From: Bacteroidota bacterium
GTDB taxonomy: Bacteria > Bacteroidota > Bacteroidia > Chitinophagales > Saprospiraceae
Reading direction: 5' to 3'
Length of the DNA stretch: 64,000 nt
NCBI GenBank assembly: GCA_030147525.1
Contig: JASBVF010000012.1
Location: forward strand, 62,001-126,000
Shown: positions 1 to 9,515 of the stretch, piece by piece
Layout of the letters: the number at the start of each line of letters is the position of its first letter
Position numbering within the stretch: the stretch's first letter is position 1
Program-made: the position numbers and the translations under genes
The notes under the pieces: generated by a model
Told to the model about the DNA's origin: nothing
Databases searched by the model: none
Seen by the model: only the letters and a program-made list of their open reading frames with translations

Positions 1-3000
1 CGTGCGGCGTGCCTTTCGCCGGTATTGTGTTGAAACAGCGATTACCGGCGGATCATATCCAGCGGAATTAGCGCCGGAAATATCCGTCCATGCATTCCAG
101 CCGCCCGAACCGTTGCTGGTTCGCCTCTCCCATTGGTAGAGAGTCGTTCCGCCTGCCCCTCCCGAAGGATTGGAACCGGCCAGAATAGCGGATGGATTGT
201 ACGTGCTGCAAAGCGTTTCACCACCAAGGATGGAGCCGCCGTTGGTAAAGTTTTTAACAATTAAAATAGTCGTATCGGACACACCGGTACAGTTGGCATC
301 CTTCAGCGTCACGGCTATCGGAGCTATGCCACCGGTGGCAAAACTTACGCTGTGAGGCCCGGCTCCGGTCGCTGATGCAGGGGTGGCACTGTTTCCAAAA
401 AACCAGCTAAAAGTCGGATTGCCACTGGTGGCTACTGCCTCTACCGTTACCAACTGACCGGCACAGGTTTCACTGGCCGAAAGGTAAATATCGGCAGCCG
501 GTGGCGGGTCAGACAGAGCGACCACGCCGTAATTTTCCATGCAATCTCCACCTGAGTATCGAACCAGGATTTCATAAATGCCGGCACCCAGTGAGTTCAC
601 TGTACTGCTGCTTCCCCAGTTCAAGCCGCCATCAACAGAGTATTCAACAGTAGTACCGACCGGATAACCGGCGTTGATCGTGATGCTTCCGTTGGTTGTA
701 TTACACTGGTCCGGATCAACTTTGGTGACACTGTTGAACTGAATTTCGGGTCTGAAATTCAGCACCTTGCTGTCGGTTGCAGAGCAGCCATTGGCGGTAG
801 TTGTCAGCGTTACGGTCGTGGTGGTTTCCGCTGCAGCGTTGGGCACATCGAATTGCACGAAGTGCGATCCCCGGCCCATTTTGGTGGCGGGATCAGCGTA
901 CATTCCAAAATTCCAGTCGTAAGTGACGCCCGGACCTGCATCCACCGCATCAAATTCGTAGTCGGTCAGTTCGCACAGGTAGCCGCTCAGGCTGGAGGGC
1001 GAAGTCGAGATATTTGCTGTCGGGTACTGACGTACCTCCTTGGTGATTACGTTTGAATTTAACCAAACCGCACATGGCGTGCGGCGTGCCTTCCTGCGGT
1101 ATTTTGTGGTTTGTGAAATCACGCCCGGATTGTAATTCAGGCCGGTAGCCCCGGAAATTACGGTCCAGGTCGTACCGCCGTCGGTACTTTGCTCCCACTG
1201 GTACATCTGGTAGCCGTCGGTTCCGCCGCTTGCAGGCGAAAGACTTGTGATTTCTGCGGGGTCGTAACTTCCGCAAAACGATTCATCGGCGCTGAGCGAG
1301 CCTGCGCTCACGAAATTCACCGCCACCATTTTAATGATGATGTTGGAATAAATATAACTGGTGCAGGGCGATTTACGGGCACCCCGGCGATATTGTGTTG
1401 TCTGACTGATGATACCGGGATTGTAGTATTCCTGATTGGCATTCACGATGTCCATCCAGGTTGTGCCACCGTCAGTGCTTTGTTGCCATTGGTAAAAAAC
1501 CGTTCCGCTGCCCGTTCCGCCGCTTGGCGCCACCACGTTCAGAATGATGTCCGGATCGTAAATTCCGCAATTGTCCTGATCGCCGACAATGATGCCGGGG
1601 TCAGAGAAATTGGTCAGCACGGTTTTAACGACGGCATTTGAATAAATAAAACTACCACAGCGGGCACGCCGGGCGCCTCTCCGGTAGCGGGTTGTCAGTG
1701 AAATGCTTCCCGGATCTAAAGTTGCGCCGGTTGCACCGGAAATATCCGTCCAGGTCACGCCGCCATCTATGCTTTCCTGCCATTGGTATTCGAGCGCACC
1801 GCCACCGCCGGCAGGGGCTGTCGCTTCGCTCAAAGGAGCGGGATCAAAGCCATTGCAGCCAGTTTCGGCGCCGACAATGGTGCCGGCACTTGTCAAATTG
1901 TGACAAACGCTCACCAGGTAGTCTTCCACCTCGCCATTTTCAACGATGCCGGTGTAGGCTGTTTCAGGTGAAAACGGGCGTTCGGAAAACAACCGGGCAC
2001 GCACATAAATATCCTGGCCGCCGGTCAGGTCCGTTCCGGTTGGAATGTCGAAATCAATGGGGTAAATTCCGGTCGATACTGCCTGGCTGATGATCATTTC
2101 ACCCGGATCAGTAAAATCGCCGTCCTGGTTAAAATCCATCCAGACTACGAGCCAACCGTCGCCGGTTACTTCTGCCGTCAGGGCGCCGCCATTTCCGGAG
2201 GAAACGGTACCTACCGTCCAGGTTGCCGGATCACTGAAGGTAATACCGTCTTCGTCGTTGCCATTGGCATCATCGCCCAGAGCCCCGGCGCTCATGTCGG
2301 GTATCGTTTCGGGGTCAACCGTTTGGCCGAGGTACAGATTCAGCACCTCCGGCAAAAGATGGGCCGGGCCTGCGTAAACGCCATCAACGGCCGTGATGTA
2401 CGGTGCAGGCAGGTCGCCCAGATCGAAAGTGTCGGTGAAGGCGAACCCGAAGTCCATGCCTGTAACTTCAGCCGCAACGACTATTTTTTGCCATGCATTG
2501 GTATTCGTTTCTGAAATGAGGTAAGCCGGCGTATCGCCGAGCGAGGTCGTCAGACTGGTAAGTTGAAGCGGCGTCTGGCGCTTGCTGACGGATACGGTGA
2601 AAGTATCCTCCGGCAGGTATTGGAAAGTGTAGTTGCCGAATTCATCGATGGCAGTTTCACCCCACAAATTGCCACTCTGATCCGAAATGTAAACCGTGAC
2701 GCCGCCCGGAAACGTTTCTCCGCCGGTATCACATTTGCCATCCTGGTCGGTGTCGAGGCAGACTTTGCCGCTCAGGCTGTTGGAATAATTTGGCCGCAGG
2801 CCGAAAGTAACCTGCATGGAACAATCCTCACCGGGCGGGCACCATGAGTTGCCGGTTTCGCTTATTTTACCATCTGAAATCTGGACGATGGTCCAGTTGT
2901 CGGGCGTACCGTCAGGATCGTAGGTGGCTGCCATTTCCGCAGGTGCATCGACGACTACCCTCCAGGCGCCGTCGGGCAGGTTTTCAAAAGTGTAATTTCC

Positions 3001-6000
3001 GTCAAAATCAGTGTAAATCGTATCGACGTAAGTGCCGGCCGGGTAGCTGTTTCCATTGATGAAAACGGAATCCTGATTGGTGATGCGCATTCGCAACTGA
3101 GGTATACCCGGCTCGTTTGCCTCCACGACTCCGTTGACGTTGATATCACGCCAAACGACGTAGCCAACCACGCCGCCCGGCTGAAAGCCGAAGTTAGCGC
3201 TTCGGGCCTGTGTGCCAAGATTGATGCTCAGGTTGGGTGAGGCATTGTCACATTCACTCAGGAGAAAATCGTAGTTCGGATCGGCAGGGTCCAGCGGCGT
3301 GTAGCATGGAATACCGTCGGTGGTTGGGTCCGTGGTCAGCACCACGCCGGATGGCAGGGTGGCCACATCGACCGCCACGGTGTAGTTCGAGGCGGTCAAT
3401 CCGGAAAAAAGATACAATCCGGCAGCATCCGTTACAACTGTGTCGAGTGCATTCGAAGCGCCGCATGGGCCTGTCAGTGCATCGCAGAGGTAAAGCGTGA
3501 TGCCGGGAATGCCGTTTTCGTTCCAATCCATCGTGCCGTTTGCGTTGGCATCAAAAAACACAAAACTTTCAAGGCTGCCAGGGTAGGTCACCCCGAATGC
3601 CAGGGATTCCACCGGGCAGGCTCCGCAGCTCACGTCATTCACGGAGACGATTTTGCCGTCGGTTACCTGGGTGGTAATTTTTTCTGAAGTGGTCAGGATG
3701 GACGCAGCGCCGTACTGATCGAGCGGTAAATTTTCGTCCAGCGTGTTGATGCTGACACGGTACTGACCATCGGGTAAATCTTTAAAAGATAATACGCCCT
3801 CGGCAGTCGTAACGGTCGAACGGACGTGACCAAAAATATCGTCACCATTCAGGTCAGCTTCCAGCCACACTTCGATGCCCGGCAGGTTTTGTTCGCTGTT
3901 GTTGCGGAGTCCGTTGGCATTGCCATCAAAATAAATGAGGCCACGCACTTCCCCGCTTCCGTTCACTTTGTAACCGAAATCAAGCGAGGTCAGGTCGTCG
4001 GAGCCATTGACTCCTACAATTTTACTTTTCACATCGCAGGTGCTGCAGATGCCGATTTCATTGGGATTTTCGGTTTGGATGGGATAAATAGGCAGGGTAT
4101 TTTCGCTGATGACGATGATGTAATTGCCAGAGCCTTTTTTATCGAAAGTATAATTGCCCAGCAAATCCGTGGTTACCGTTTGGATCAAACCGTCTTCGGC
4201 TTGCAGAACGCCATCGCCATTTTCATCCTGGTACAATTTAAGTTTCACGCCTGCAATTCCCTCGTCGTATTCATTTTTGAAAGCATTGCCGTGCCAGTCG
4301 TAGTAGACTGATCCGCTGAGGTTGGAGTTGCCGCTTGGTTTCAGCCCAAAAATATTTCTCCTGCGCTGTTCGCCGGCATTCAGGGTAAATGAAATTGAGT
4401 TGTTAGTGGTGCCGTCAGATTCACTGGTCACCGTCCACGAATTTCCACCCGGAATGGTGGTCGTATCCACCTGCAAAGAATAGTTGATGCCCGGAGCCAG
4501 TCCGGTGAACTGGTACTCTCCCCGCTCGTTGGTGGTTGCCGTCGGGCAGCTGCTACAACCTGAATGAATCAATTTGATTTTCACCCCAGGCAGCGGGTCT
4601 TCGCCGGGTTCCTGCTGGTTGTCGCCGTCGAGGTCTTCCCAGACCGTGCCACTCACCGCCTCATCCATTTCATAACCGAAATTAATGTGTTGATGGTCAT
4701 TGACCGAGCCGATGATTCCCAGGAGCGAAATATCGGCATTAGGATTTTTCCAGCGATCGTCACATGCGTTTCCACAGTCGCCGTTGGTGATGTCCGGGTC
4801 TGCGGTTTGATCCAACTGTCCAAGAATGGAAGCGCCGGCCACTTCAACGTAGTAGTAACCGTTTTTCAAACCGTTGAAAGAATAGTACCCGTCATTGAAG
4901 GTGGTATCGGTTTGGAGCAGGGTCCATTGTCCGCCGTTTTGGGAATGGGTGCAACTTCTGTTCGATTTTGGAGCAGGATACATCAGATCGCCGGCACTGT
5001 TAGTGCAGCCGAAAATATTGACGACGACCCCTTCGAGGAAAAAGTCCGTCCCTGTTTCGAAGCCGTGTGTCCCTTTCCAGCCATTGTTATTGCGATCGCC
5101 GAAGATGTAACCTGAAACAGACCCTCTGGCCAGAATTTCGATCTGAGCGACATCGCTGGCCTCATTGATGGTCGTGTTGCTCAGGTTTTTGGCGCCGCTG
5201 ACCAGTAATTCGGTTGAAATAAAACTACCGGTAGAACCCACCACGGTGCACGCACAATCATTGAATAACGGACTGATCTGCGCCACAGAAGCGTTGGCTG
5301 GAAGGTACTGCGAGCTCATGCTCGAAGTTCCTCTTCTGTTTTCAATGTTTGCCTTCCAGGAGCCTGAGTTGCTGATGGATTTCCCATCGGAAACCCAGAT
5401 CGCATTTTCACAACCTTTGAATAGGCCTGAATTTTTAAAATATCCGTTCAGCGTTCTGAAATCTATGTTGCATGCTTGCAATGTACCGCCGTTAAAAATT
5501 TCCACATTGTTGGCTACGGTAAACTCACAGTTATACATCCGGACCGACTTGGCAATATTCATACTTCCACCGTCCAAACCATCAAACACCCCGGTAGATG
5601 CATCCGATGCGCCACGATCACCGATGTGGCCACAAACATTGATGAGAATATCTTCACTCGCACCGCCACTGTTTTGCTGGTAATCACCGGTTACGTTCAT
5701 ACAAACATTTTCGAGATACCGGAAACCACTGTTGCTGGTAAAATGTCCGATGGTAGAGCTTCCGGAGTTGTTAAAAAGCCCGTCTGCCAACTCATCTCCA
5801 ATTTCAGCTGCGCAATCCGTCATGCACAGGTATGAGCCGGTTGCCCCGGTTAAACTACCCTTCACCCGAACCGTAGCATTGGCAAAAATAGCAACGGCAC
5901 CGGGGTCAAGAATCAAATCCCCGCCATCAATCACCAAAGTCACGCCGTCCACGACGAACACAGTAGCTCCAATTTTCAGATTACTTCCCGAAACCGTGAC

Positions 6001-8904
6001 CGTACCGGAGCCTTTCACCCTGATTTTTTGTGTAACGTTGCCCGGACTTTGTGTAAAAATGCTGCTCCAGTCAACGCTGCCGTTGATTGTAACATCCTGC
6101 GCATATCCGGAAGTTGGTTGTGAGCACTGCGTGTAAGGATTGGGCACAGAAGTACACTCCGGCGCAGTCACCTCACAAGAAGAAGGGTCGGGCGCAAGCG
6201 CCCTGAAGTCAAGACCGATGGTCTCCGTTTGGGCAGGATAAAGCGGACCGGTGTTTTGCCAAAATAGAGAACCGCCGGAAATGCTATCAGGCTGCACAGT
6301 GGCCGAAATAAATTTGAGTTTTTCGTTGTCAAAATTGTACCTCGCCGGCAATTCTGAAATTACTGAATATTGATCGCCCGGCTCCGCCGCTCCATTGCCG
6401 ACGCCGTTCCCGGCTTTGGTTACTTTGACCCCAACTGCGTCCAGAAAGATTTTGGCACCGTCATCGCTACCTTGTACGGAGCCTTCCAGCTTGACTTTCC
6501 AGTCAGCGTCAAAAATCGGCCAGTCCCAATTCTGAAAACTGGTAACATCCACCGTGATCATGCCAATGGAAGCAGAACCGACGTAATCGTTCAGACTTGG
6601 TGAACTGTTTTTTGTCCAGTGCGGAGCGGCAACGTTGACCCACTGCCCGTTCTCGAGCTCAATGTAAAGCCGTAGCCGGTCGTTGGTAACGCTTTGATCC
6701 ATGTAAAACTGAAAAAGCAGCTCCACTTTTTCAATTTCACCCGTTTCACCCGTGAAGTCAAAGCCTTTGACGACGGCGCTTTTATTAAAATTACCGGAAA
6801 AAGAAGCGGCATTAAGATCGGGAGCACCCAGCATTTGCGAGGCGTTGACATTGTAGTTGGTTTCTGCATCCACCACGCTGGCCCAGGCAGTCACCTTGCC
6901 ATTGGAGGCAACAGTGGTCTTCGGGTGGCTCAGGTTGGTGAACTTCATTTCGTAAGAAACAATATCTGATTCAAACACCGGAGACTGTCCGGAAAGCAGA
7001 TTTTCCACTTTCAAAAGCGGAGCGAATGCAAAGACCGGTGTTACCGTTACATTTTCAAGATCATCGATGGCGTAGAAAAGCTGCGACGTATTTGTCCATT
7101 GGTTTGAGATGCTGGGGTCATTTTTATCTATTTCCACCACGTAGTTTCCATTTGAAAGGCTGGCAAAACTATAATCACCCGTCTGGGCCGAAATGGTTTG
7201 GCGGATAAAAATATCGGTATCGTCCACCTCTCCATTTGCATTACTGTCAAAGTAAAGCCTGACCAGCACATTTGGAATGCCTGGTTCTGCGCCATTTTTC
7301 AGGCCATCCCCAATAACTCCTCCCCCGTCACCATTGTCCTGAAACACGGTTCCTGCCAGGGTGTGAATGCCATCGATCACAATTTGGGATTGGCTCTGAA
7401 CAAACGGGGCATTACTTCCAAAACTAACACCGCCGCCTGTTTCAAGCAAAGGCGCATCAAAAGCCGGGTCAATTAAAATCTTGCGCGTTAAGCTGGCCGT
7501 CTCGCCGGGCTGAAGTGGTTTCTCGAGCCACCACTGGATGTCAGTTACCAAAGCAGCCGGTGAAGGTTCGGTTTTTAACCAACTTAATCCATTGTCAGTA
7601 GAGTAGAGAATGGACGCAGCCGTGCCGGAAGGCAAGGTATTTCCAGCCGCCGCTGAGCCGCTGACGTAGGTCGTATTGGCAGGAATGGTACTTTGAAAAA
7701 CCAGGGGTGTGCTGTATTTGGTCAGTCCCAACGGGTTTGAGGTGGTGTTGGTCAGTGTTTGCCCAAGCTCAACCTGCGTTCCACGTCCTGCGGTGGTTGG
7801 TGCAATGTTATTCAATGCAACATCCGGTGCAGCAGAAACAAGCGTTCCGCCGGGCCGGCCGTAGTCGCCGTTGTGTTTTTCGTTGTTGGAGCCTGAAGCC
7901 ACTTCCTGGTAAGGTGTAAGCTGAGACGAGCATGGACCATTGAGTACAGCAAATTCATAAAATACCATACCGACAGCCCCGGTATTATTCTCAGGAATGC
8001 CGGAAAAATGCATCTGATCCGTGAACTCGAAAGACATTGTCTGATTGCCCTGTAACTTTATCACAATCAAACCGGACACCTTCACCAACCGGAAACAACT
8101 GGCATCGAAAAGCGCTGGGTTGCCCACCGGCTGCAGCAGAAAATTGAAATCAGGGATGAAATCTCCGTCGTTGTCAAAGCCTTTCCTGATGTTGCCCAGA
8201 TCGAACCAAACTCCCTCTAAAACGACGATAGCCCCCGGATGGGAGGCCGCTGTGGTTTGGCGCCAGCCTAATTGTTTGTCCGGAAAAGCTGCCAGAAATT
8301 CGTCTGGAACCTTCGAGGTGGTATTCGGCCAGATTTTATTGGCCGATGCTGAAATCATCGCCCGTAGCTGGACGGTTTTGTTGGAATTTGCATGAAGAAA
8401 AACGCCTGCATCGTTGGCGTCTGCCCAGACATCGTAGCTGAGCTGAAGATCATCCGTTTGATCCGGCTTACTGCCGGTCACCCGGTTTCCGGTTGCATCC
8501 ATCAGCGGGTAACTCACCAGCCAATATTGTGTGATGCAGGCTCCGGGTGCTAAAGTTCCAATGTAGCGGGTTGCATCTTTTACACCTCCTTCGTGGGTAA
8601 ATGAAAAATCTCCGGTGTAAGGTCCGGAAGTTACCTGTGTTACGGGATAAATGCCGGGCGTATTGTTTGAGTGATTACCAATGTGAGCAAAGACATCCGT
8701 CAGTTCGTTATTTCCATCATTGCAAAACCTGACACCAATATAAACAGCCCTCGGGCTTGCACCTGCGGGAGTCTGAATGTTATGATCTACCACCAGGTTA
8801 AAATACTCCAGCATCTCAATTCGAAGATCGCCACTGGGGTTCGCTCCAAATACATCTGCCACCAATACAATCAGGCAAGATATAGTGAGTAGAATTTTGT
8901 TCAT
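1..8904 (-). CDS. Giant multidomain cell-surface protein (SdrD_B-like repeats, GEVED, PKD/SprB-like), C-terminus outside window
   Basis: I read one uninterrupted minus-strand frame from ATG 8902-8904 to base 1: 2968 codons with no stop. It begins with a signal peptide (MNKILLTISCLIVLVADVFG, cut near residue 20). Then come a DUF11-like segment (about residues 400-500), an SdrD_B/Cna-B-like domain at about 510-590, a beta-helix-like stretch (about 940-1150), and seven more SdrD_B-like domains at about 1263, 1416, 1528, 1648, 1778, 1909 and 2041, each with Asp/Asn-rich DxDGNG-type loops. A GEVED domain (about 2250-2333, ending ENGEVEDYL) follows. Next are three tandem ~97-residue Ig/PKD-like repeats (2331-2623; core YQWQxSTDGGTTW then YRRGARR), a PKD-like domain, an SprB-like repeat (about 2718-2790), another PKD-like domain and a fourth YQWE repeat at the edge. 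Such proteins are usually T9SS-exported adhesins; the sorting domain would lie beyond base 1. The ligand is unknown. Confidence 0.9.
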   Translation of the reverse strand, partial: MNKILLTISCLIVLVADVFGANPSGDLRIEMLEYFNLVVDHNIQTPAGASPRAVYIGVRFCNDGNNELTDVFAHIGNHSNNTPGIYPVTQVTSGPYTGDFSFTHEGGVKDATRYIGTLAPGACITQYWLVSYPLMDATGNRVTGSKPDQTDDLQLSYDVWADANDAGVFLHANSNKTVQLRAMISASANKIWPNTTSKVPDEFLAAFPDKQLGWRQTTAASHPGAIVVLEGVWFDLGNIRKGFDNDGDFIPDFNFLLQPVGNPALFDASCFRLVKVSGLIVIKLQGNQTMSFEFTDQMHFSGIPENNTGAVGMVFYEFAVLNGPCSSQLTPYQEVASGSNNEKHNGDYGRPGGTLVSAAPDVALNNIAPTTAGRGTQVELGQTLTNTTSNPLGLTKYSTPLVFQSTIPANTTYVSGSAAAGNTLPSGTAASILYSTDNGLSWLKTEPSPAALVTDIQWWLEKPLQPGETASLTRKILIDPAFDAPLLETGGGVSFGSNAPFVQSQSQIVIDGIHTLAGTVFQDNGDGGGVIGDGLKNGAEPGIPNVLVRLYFDSNANGEVDDTDIFIRQTISAQTGDYSFASLSNGNYVVEIDKNDPSISNQWTNTSQLFYAIDDLENVTVTPVFAFAPLLKVENLLSGQSPVFESDIVSYEMKFTNLSHPKTTVASNGKVTAWASVVDAETNYNVNASQMLGAPDLNAASFSGNFNKSAVVKGFDFTGETGEIEKVELLFQFYMDQSVTNDRLRLYIELENGQWVNVAAPHWTKNSSPSLNDYVGSASIGMITVDVTSFQNWDWPIFDADWKVKLEGSVQGSDDGAKIFLDAVGVKVTKAGNGVGNGAAEPGDQYSVISELPARYNFDNEKLKFISATVQPDSISGGSLFWQNTGPLYPAQTETIGLDFRALAPDPSSCEVTAPECTSVPNPYTQCSQPTSGYAQDVTINGSVDWSSIFTQSPGNVTQKIRVKGSGTVTVSGSNLKIGATVFVVDGVTLVIDGGDLILDPGAVAIFANATVRVKGSLTGATGSYLCMTDCAAEIGDELADGLFNNSGSSTIGHFTSNSGFRYLENVCMNVTGDYQQNSGGASEDILINVCGHIGDRGASDASTGVFDGLDGGSMNIAKSVRMYNCEFTVANNVEIFNGGTLQACNIDFRTLNGYFKNSGLFKGCENAIWVSDGKSISNSGSWKANIENRRGTSSMSSQYLPANASVAQISPLFNDCACTVVGSTGSFISTELLVSGAKNLSNTTINEASDVAQIEILARGSVSGYIFGDRNNNGWKGTHGFETGTDFFLEGVVVNIFGCTNSAGDLMYPAPKSNRSCTHSQNGGQWTLLQTDTTFNDGYYSFNGLKNGYYYVEVAGASILGQLDQTADPDITNGDCGNACDDRWKNPNADISLLGIIGSVNDHQHINFGYEMDEAVSGTVWEDLDGDNQQEPGEDPLPGVKIKLIHSGCSSCPTATTNERGEYQFTGLAPGINYSLQVDTTTIPGGNSWTVTSESDGTTNNSISFTLNAGEQRRRNIFGLKPSGNSNLSGSVYYDWHGNAFKNEYDEGIAGVKLKLYQDENGDGVLQAEDGLIQTVTTDLLGNYTFDKKGSGNYIIVISENTLPIYPIQTENPNEIGICSTCDVKSKIVGVNGSDDLTSLDFGYKVNGSGEVRGLIYFDGNANGLRNNSEQNLPGIEVWLEADLNGDDIFGHVRSTVTTAEGVLSFKDLPDGQYRVSINTLDENLPLDQYGAASILTTSEKITTQVTDGKIVSVNDVSCGACPVESLAFGVTYPGSLESFVFFDANANGTMDWNENGIPGITLYLCDALTGPCGASNALDTVVTDAAGLYLFSGLTASNYTVAVDVATLPSGVVLTTDPTTDGIPCYTPLDPADPNYDFLLSECDNASPNLSINLGTQARSANFGFQPGGVVGYVVWRDINVNGVVEANEPGIPQLRMRITNQDSVFINGNSYPAGTYVDTIYTDFDGNYTFENLPDGAWRVVVDAPAEMAATYDPDGTPDNWTIVQISDGKISETGNSWCPPGEDCSMQVTFGLRPNYSNSLSGKVCLDTDQDGKCDTGGETFPGGVTVYISDQSGNLWGETAIDEFGNYTFQYLPEDTFTVSVSKRQTPLQLTSLTTSLGDTPAYLISETNTNAWQKIVVAAEVTGMDFGFAFTDTFDLGDLPAPYITAVDGVYAGPAHLLPEVLNLYLGQTVDPETIPDMSAGALGDDANGNDEDGITFSDPATWTVGTVSSGNGGALTAEVTGDGWLVVWMDFNQDGDFTDPGEMIISQAVSTGIYPIDFDIPTGTDLTGGQDIYVRARLFSERPFSPETAYTGIVENGEVEDYLVSVCHNLTSAGTIVGAETGCNGFDPAPLSEATAPAGGGGALEYQWQESIDGGVTWTDISGATGATLDPGSISLTTRYRRGARRARCGSFIYSNAVVKTVLTNFSDPGIIVGDQDNCGIYDPDIILNVVAPSGGTGSGTVFYQWQQSTDGGTTWMDIVNANQEYYNPGIISQTTQYRRGARKSPCTSYIYSNIIIKMVAVNFVSAGSLSADESFCGSYDPAEITSLSPASGGTDGYQMYQWEQSTDGGTTWTVISGATGLNYNPGVISQTTKYRRKARRTPCAVWLNSNVITKEVRQYPTANISTSPSSLSGYLCELTDYEFDAVDAGPGVTYDWNFGMYADPATKMGRGSHFVQFDVPNAAAETTTTVTLTTTANGCSATDSKVLNFRPEIQFNSVTKVDPDQCNTTNGSITINAGYPVGTTVEYSVDGGLNWGSSSTVNSLGAGIYEILVRYSGGDCMENYGVVALSDPPPAADIYLSASETCAGQLVTVEAVATSGNPTFSWFFGNSATPASATGAGPHSVSFATGGIAPIAVTLKDANCTGVSDTTILIVKNFTNGGSILGGETLCSTYNPSAILAGSNPSGGAGGTTLYQWERRTSNGSGGWNAWTDISGANSAGYDPPVIAVSTQYRRKARRT

Positions 8905-9374
8905 AATTCGTTGAGTGAATTGAGTTTTTGCTGTTGATTGGGGACCTGCAAATAAAAAAGTCATGCTCGTTGAAACTGATCCAACTAACAGCAGGGGTTT
9001 GCCATGAACCTGATTTTAGTAAGGAAAAAAAGAAGGAGAATCTTAAAGGGACAACAATTCCCCGAAAATCAAATCTGAAGTTTTTTCAGGATTCACAGTG
9101 CCTTGTCTGACTTCATGCAACGCTATTTCATTTTTCCTGAACCAGCATAGATGATTCAGGCTTGATTCTTGGTCAAAAAAAATTGCGGAGGGGAAAATTG
9201 AGTGGAGGGACTTTCTTTTGTAACAAGAGACAAACATTATGCCAAGGAAGGTGTAATAAAAACTGTGACAATACAATTCAGTGACGTCCCAAAAGACCGA
9301 AAGCAGGAGTATATTTCTTCTGGCGACTGAATTCTCTGGCTTTCCAGATTTTATCTGTGACATGTTATTAATAA
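8905..9374. other. Intergenic region between ftsZ terminator and giant surface gene
   Basis: About 470 bases with no gene I can support. It must hold the promoter of the giant surface gene (minus strand). I found no perfect TAnnTTTG box; the closest is TATTTG near 8950, one base short. A 106-codon minus-strand frame (9043-9363) crosses it but has no recognisable domain. Confidence 0.5.
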
Positions 9375-9408
9375 CAAAAAAAGGCTTGGGCCAAAGCAGC
9401 CCAAGCCC
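9375..9408 (-). terminator. Rho-independent terminator after ftsZ
   Basis: A perfect 9-bp stem (9383-9391 with 9399-9407, GGCTTGGGC/GCCCAAGCC) and a 7-base loop. The A-run at 9375-9382 reads as a U-tract on the minus strand. It lies about 110 bases past the ftsZ stop and closes the dcw transcription unit. Confidence 0.9.
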
Positions 9409-9515
9409 AAAACTTGGTTTAGCAAGTTATGATGGCTAAAAACTAAATACTTTTGATGATGGACGCAGAATCAAAGGCCCCTGACAAGAGCCTTCCGGTG
9501 TTCATCAGCTATCGT

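Noticed and set aside
9043-9363. Minus-strand frame of 106 codons upstream of the giant gene
   Set aside because: No domain, no signal peptide, atypical composition (many Ser, Cys, Phe, His) and no ribosome-binding site or partner; more likely chance in an A/T-rich spacer.
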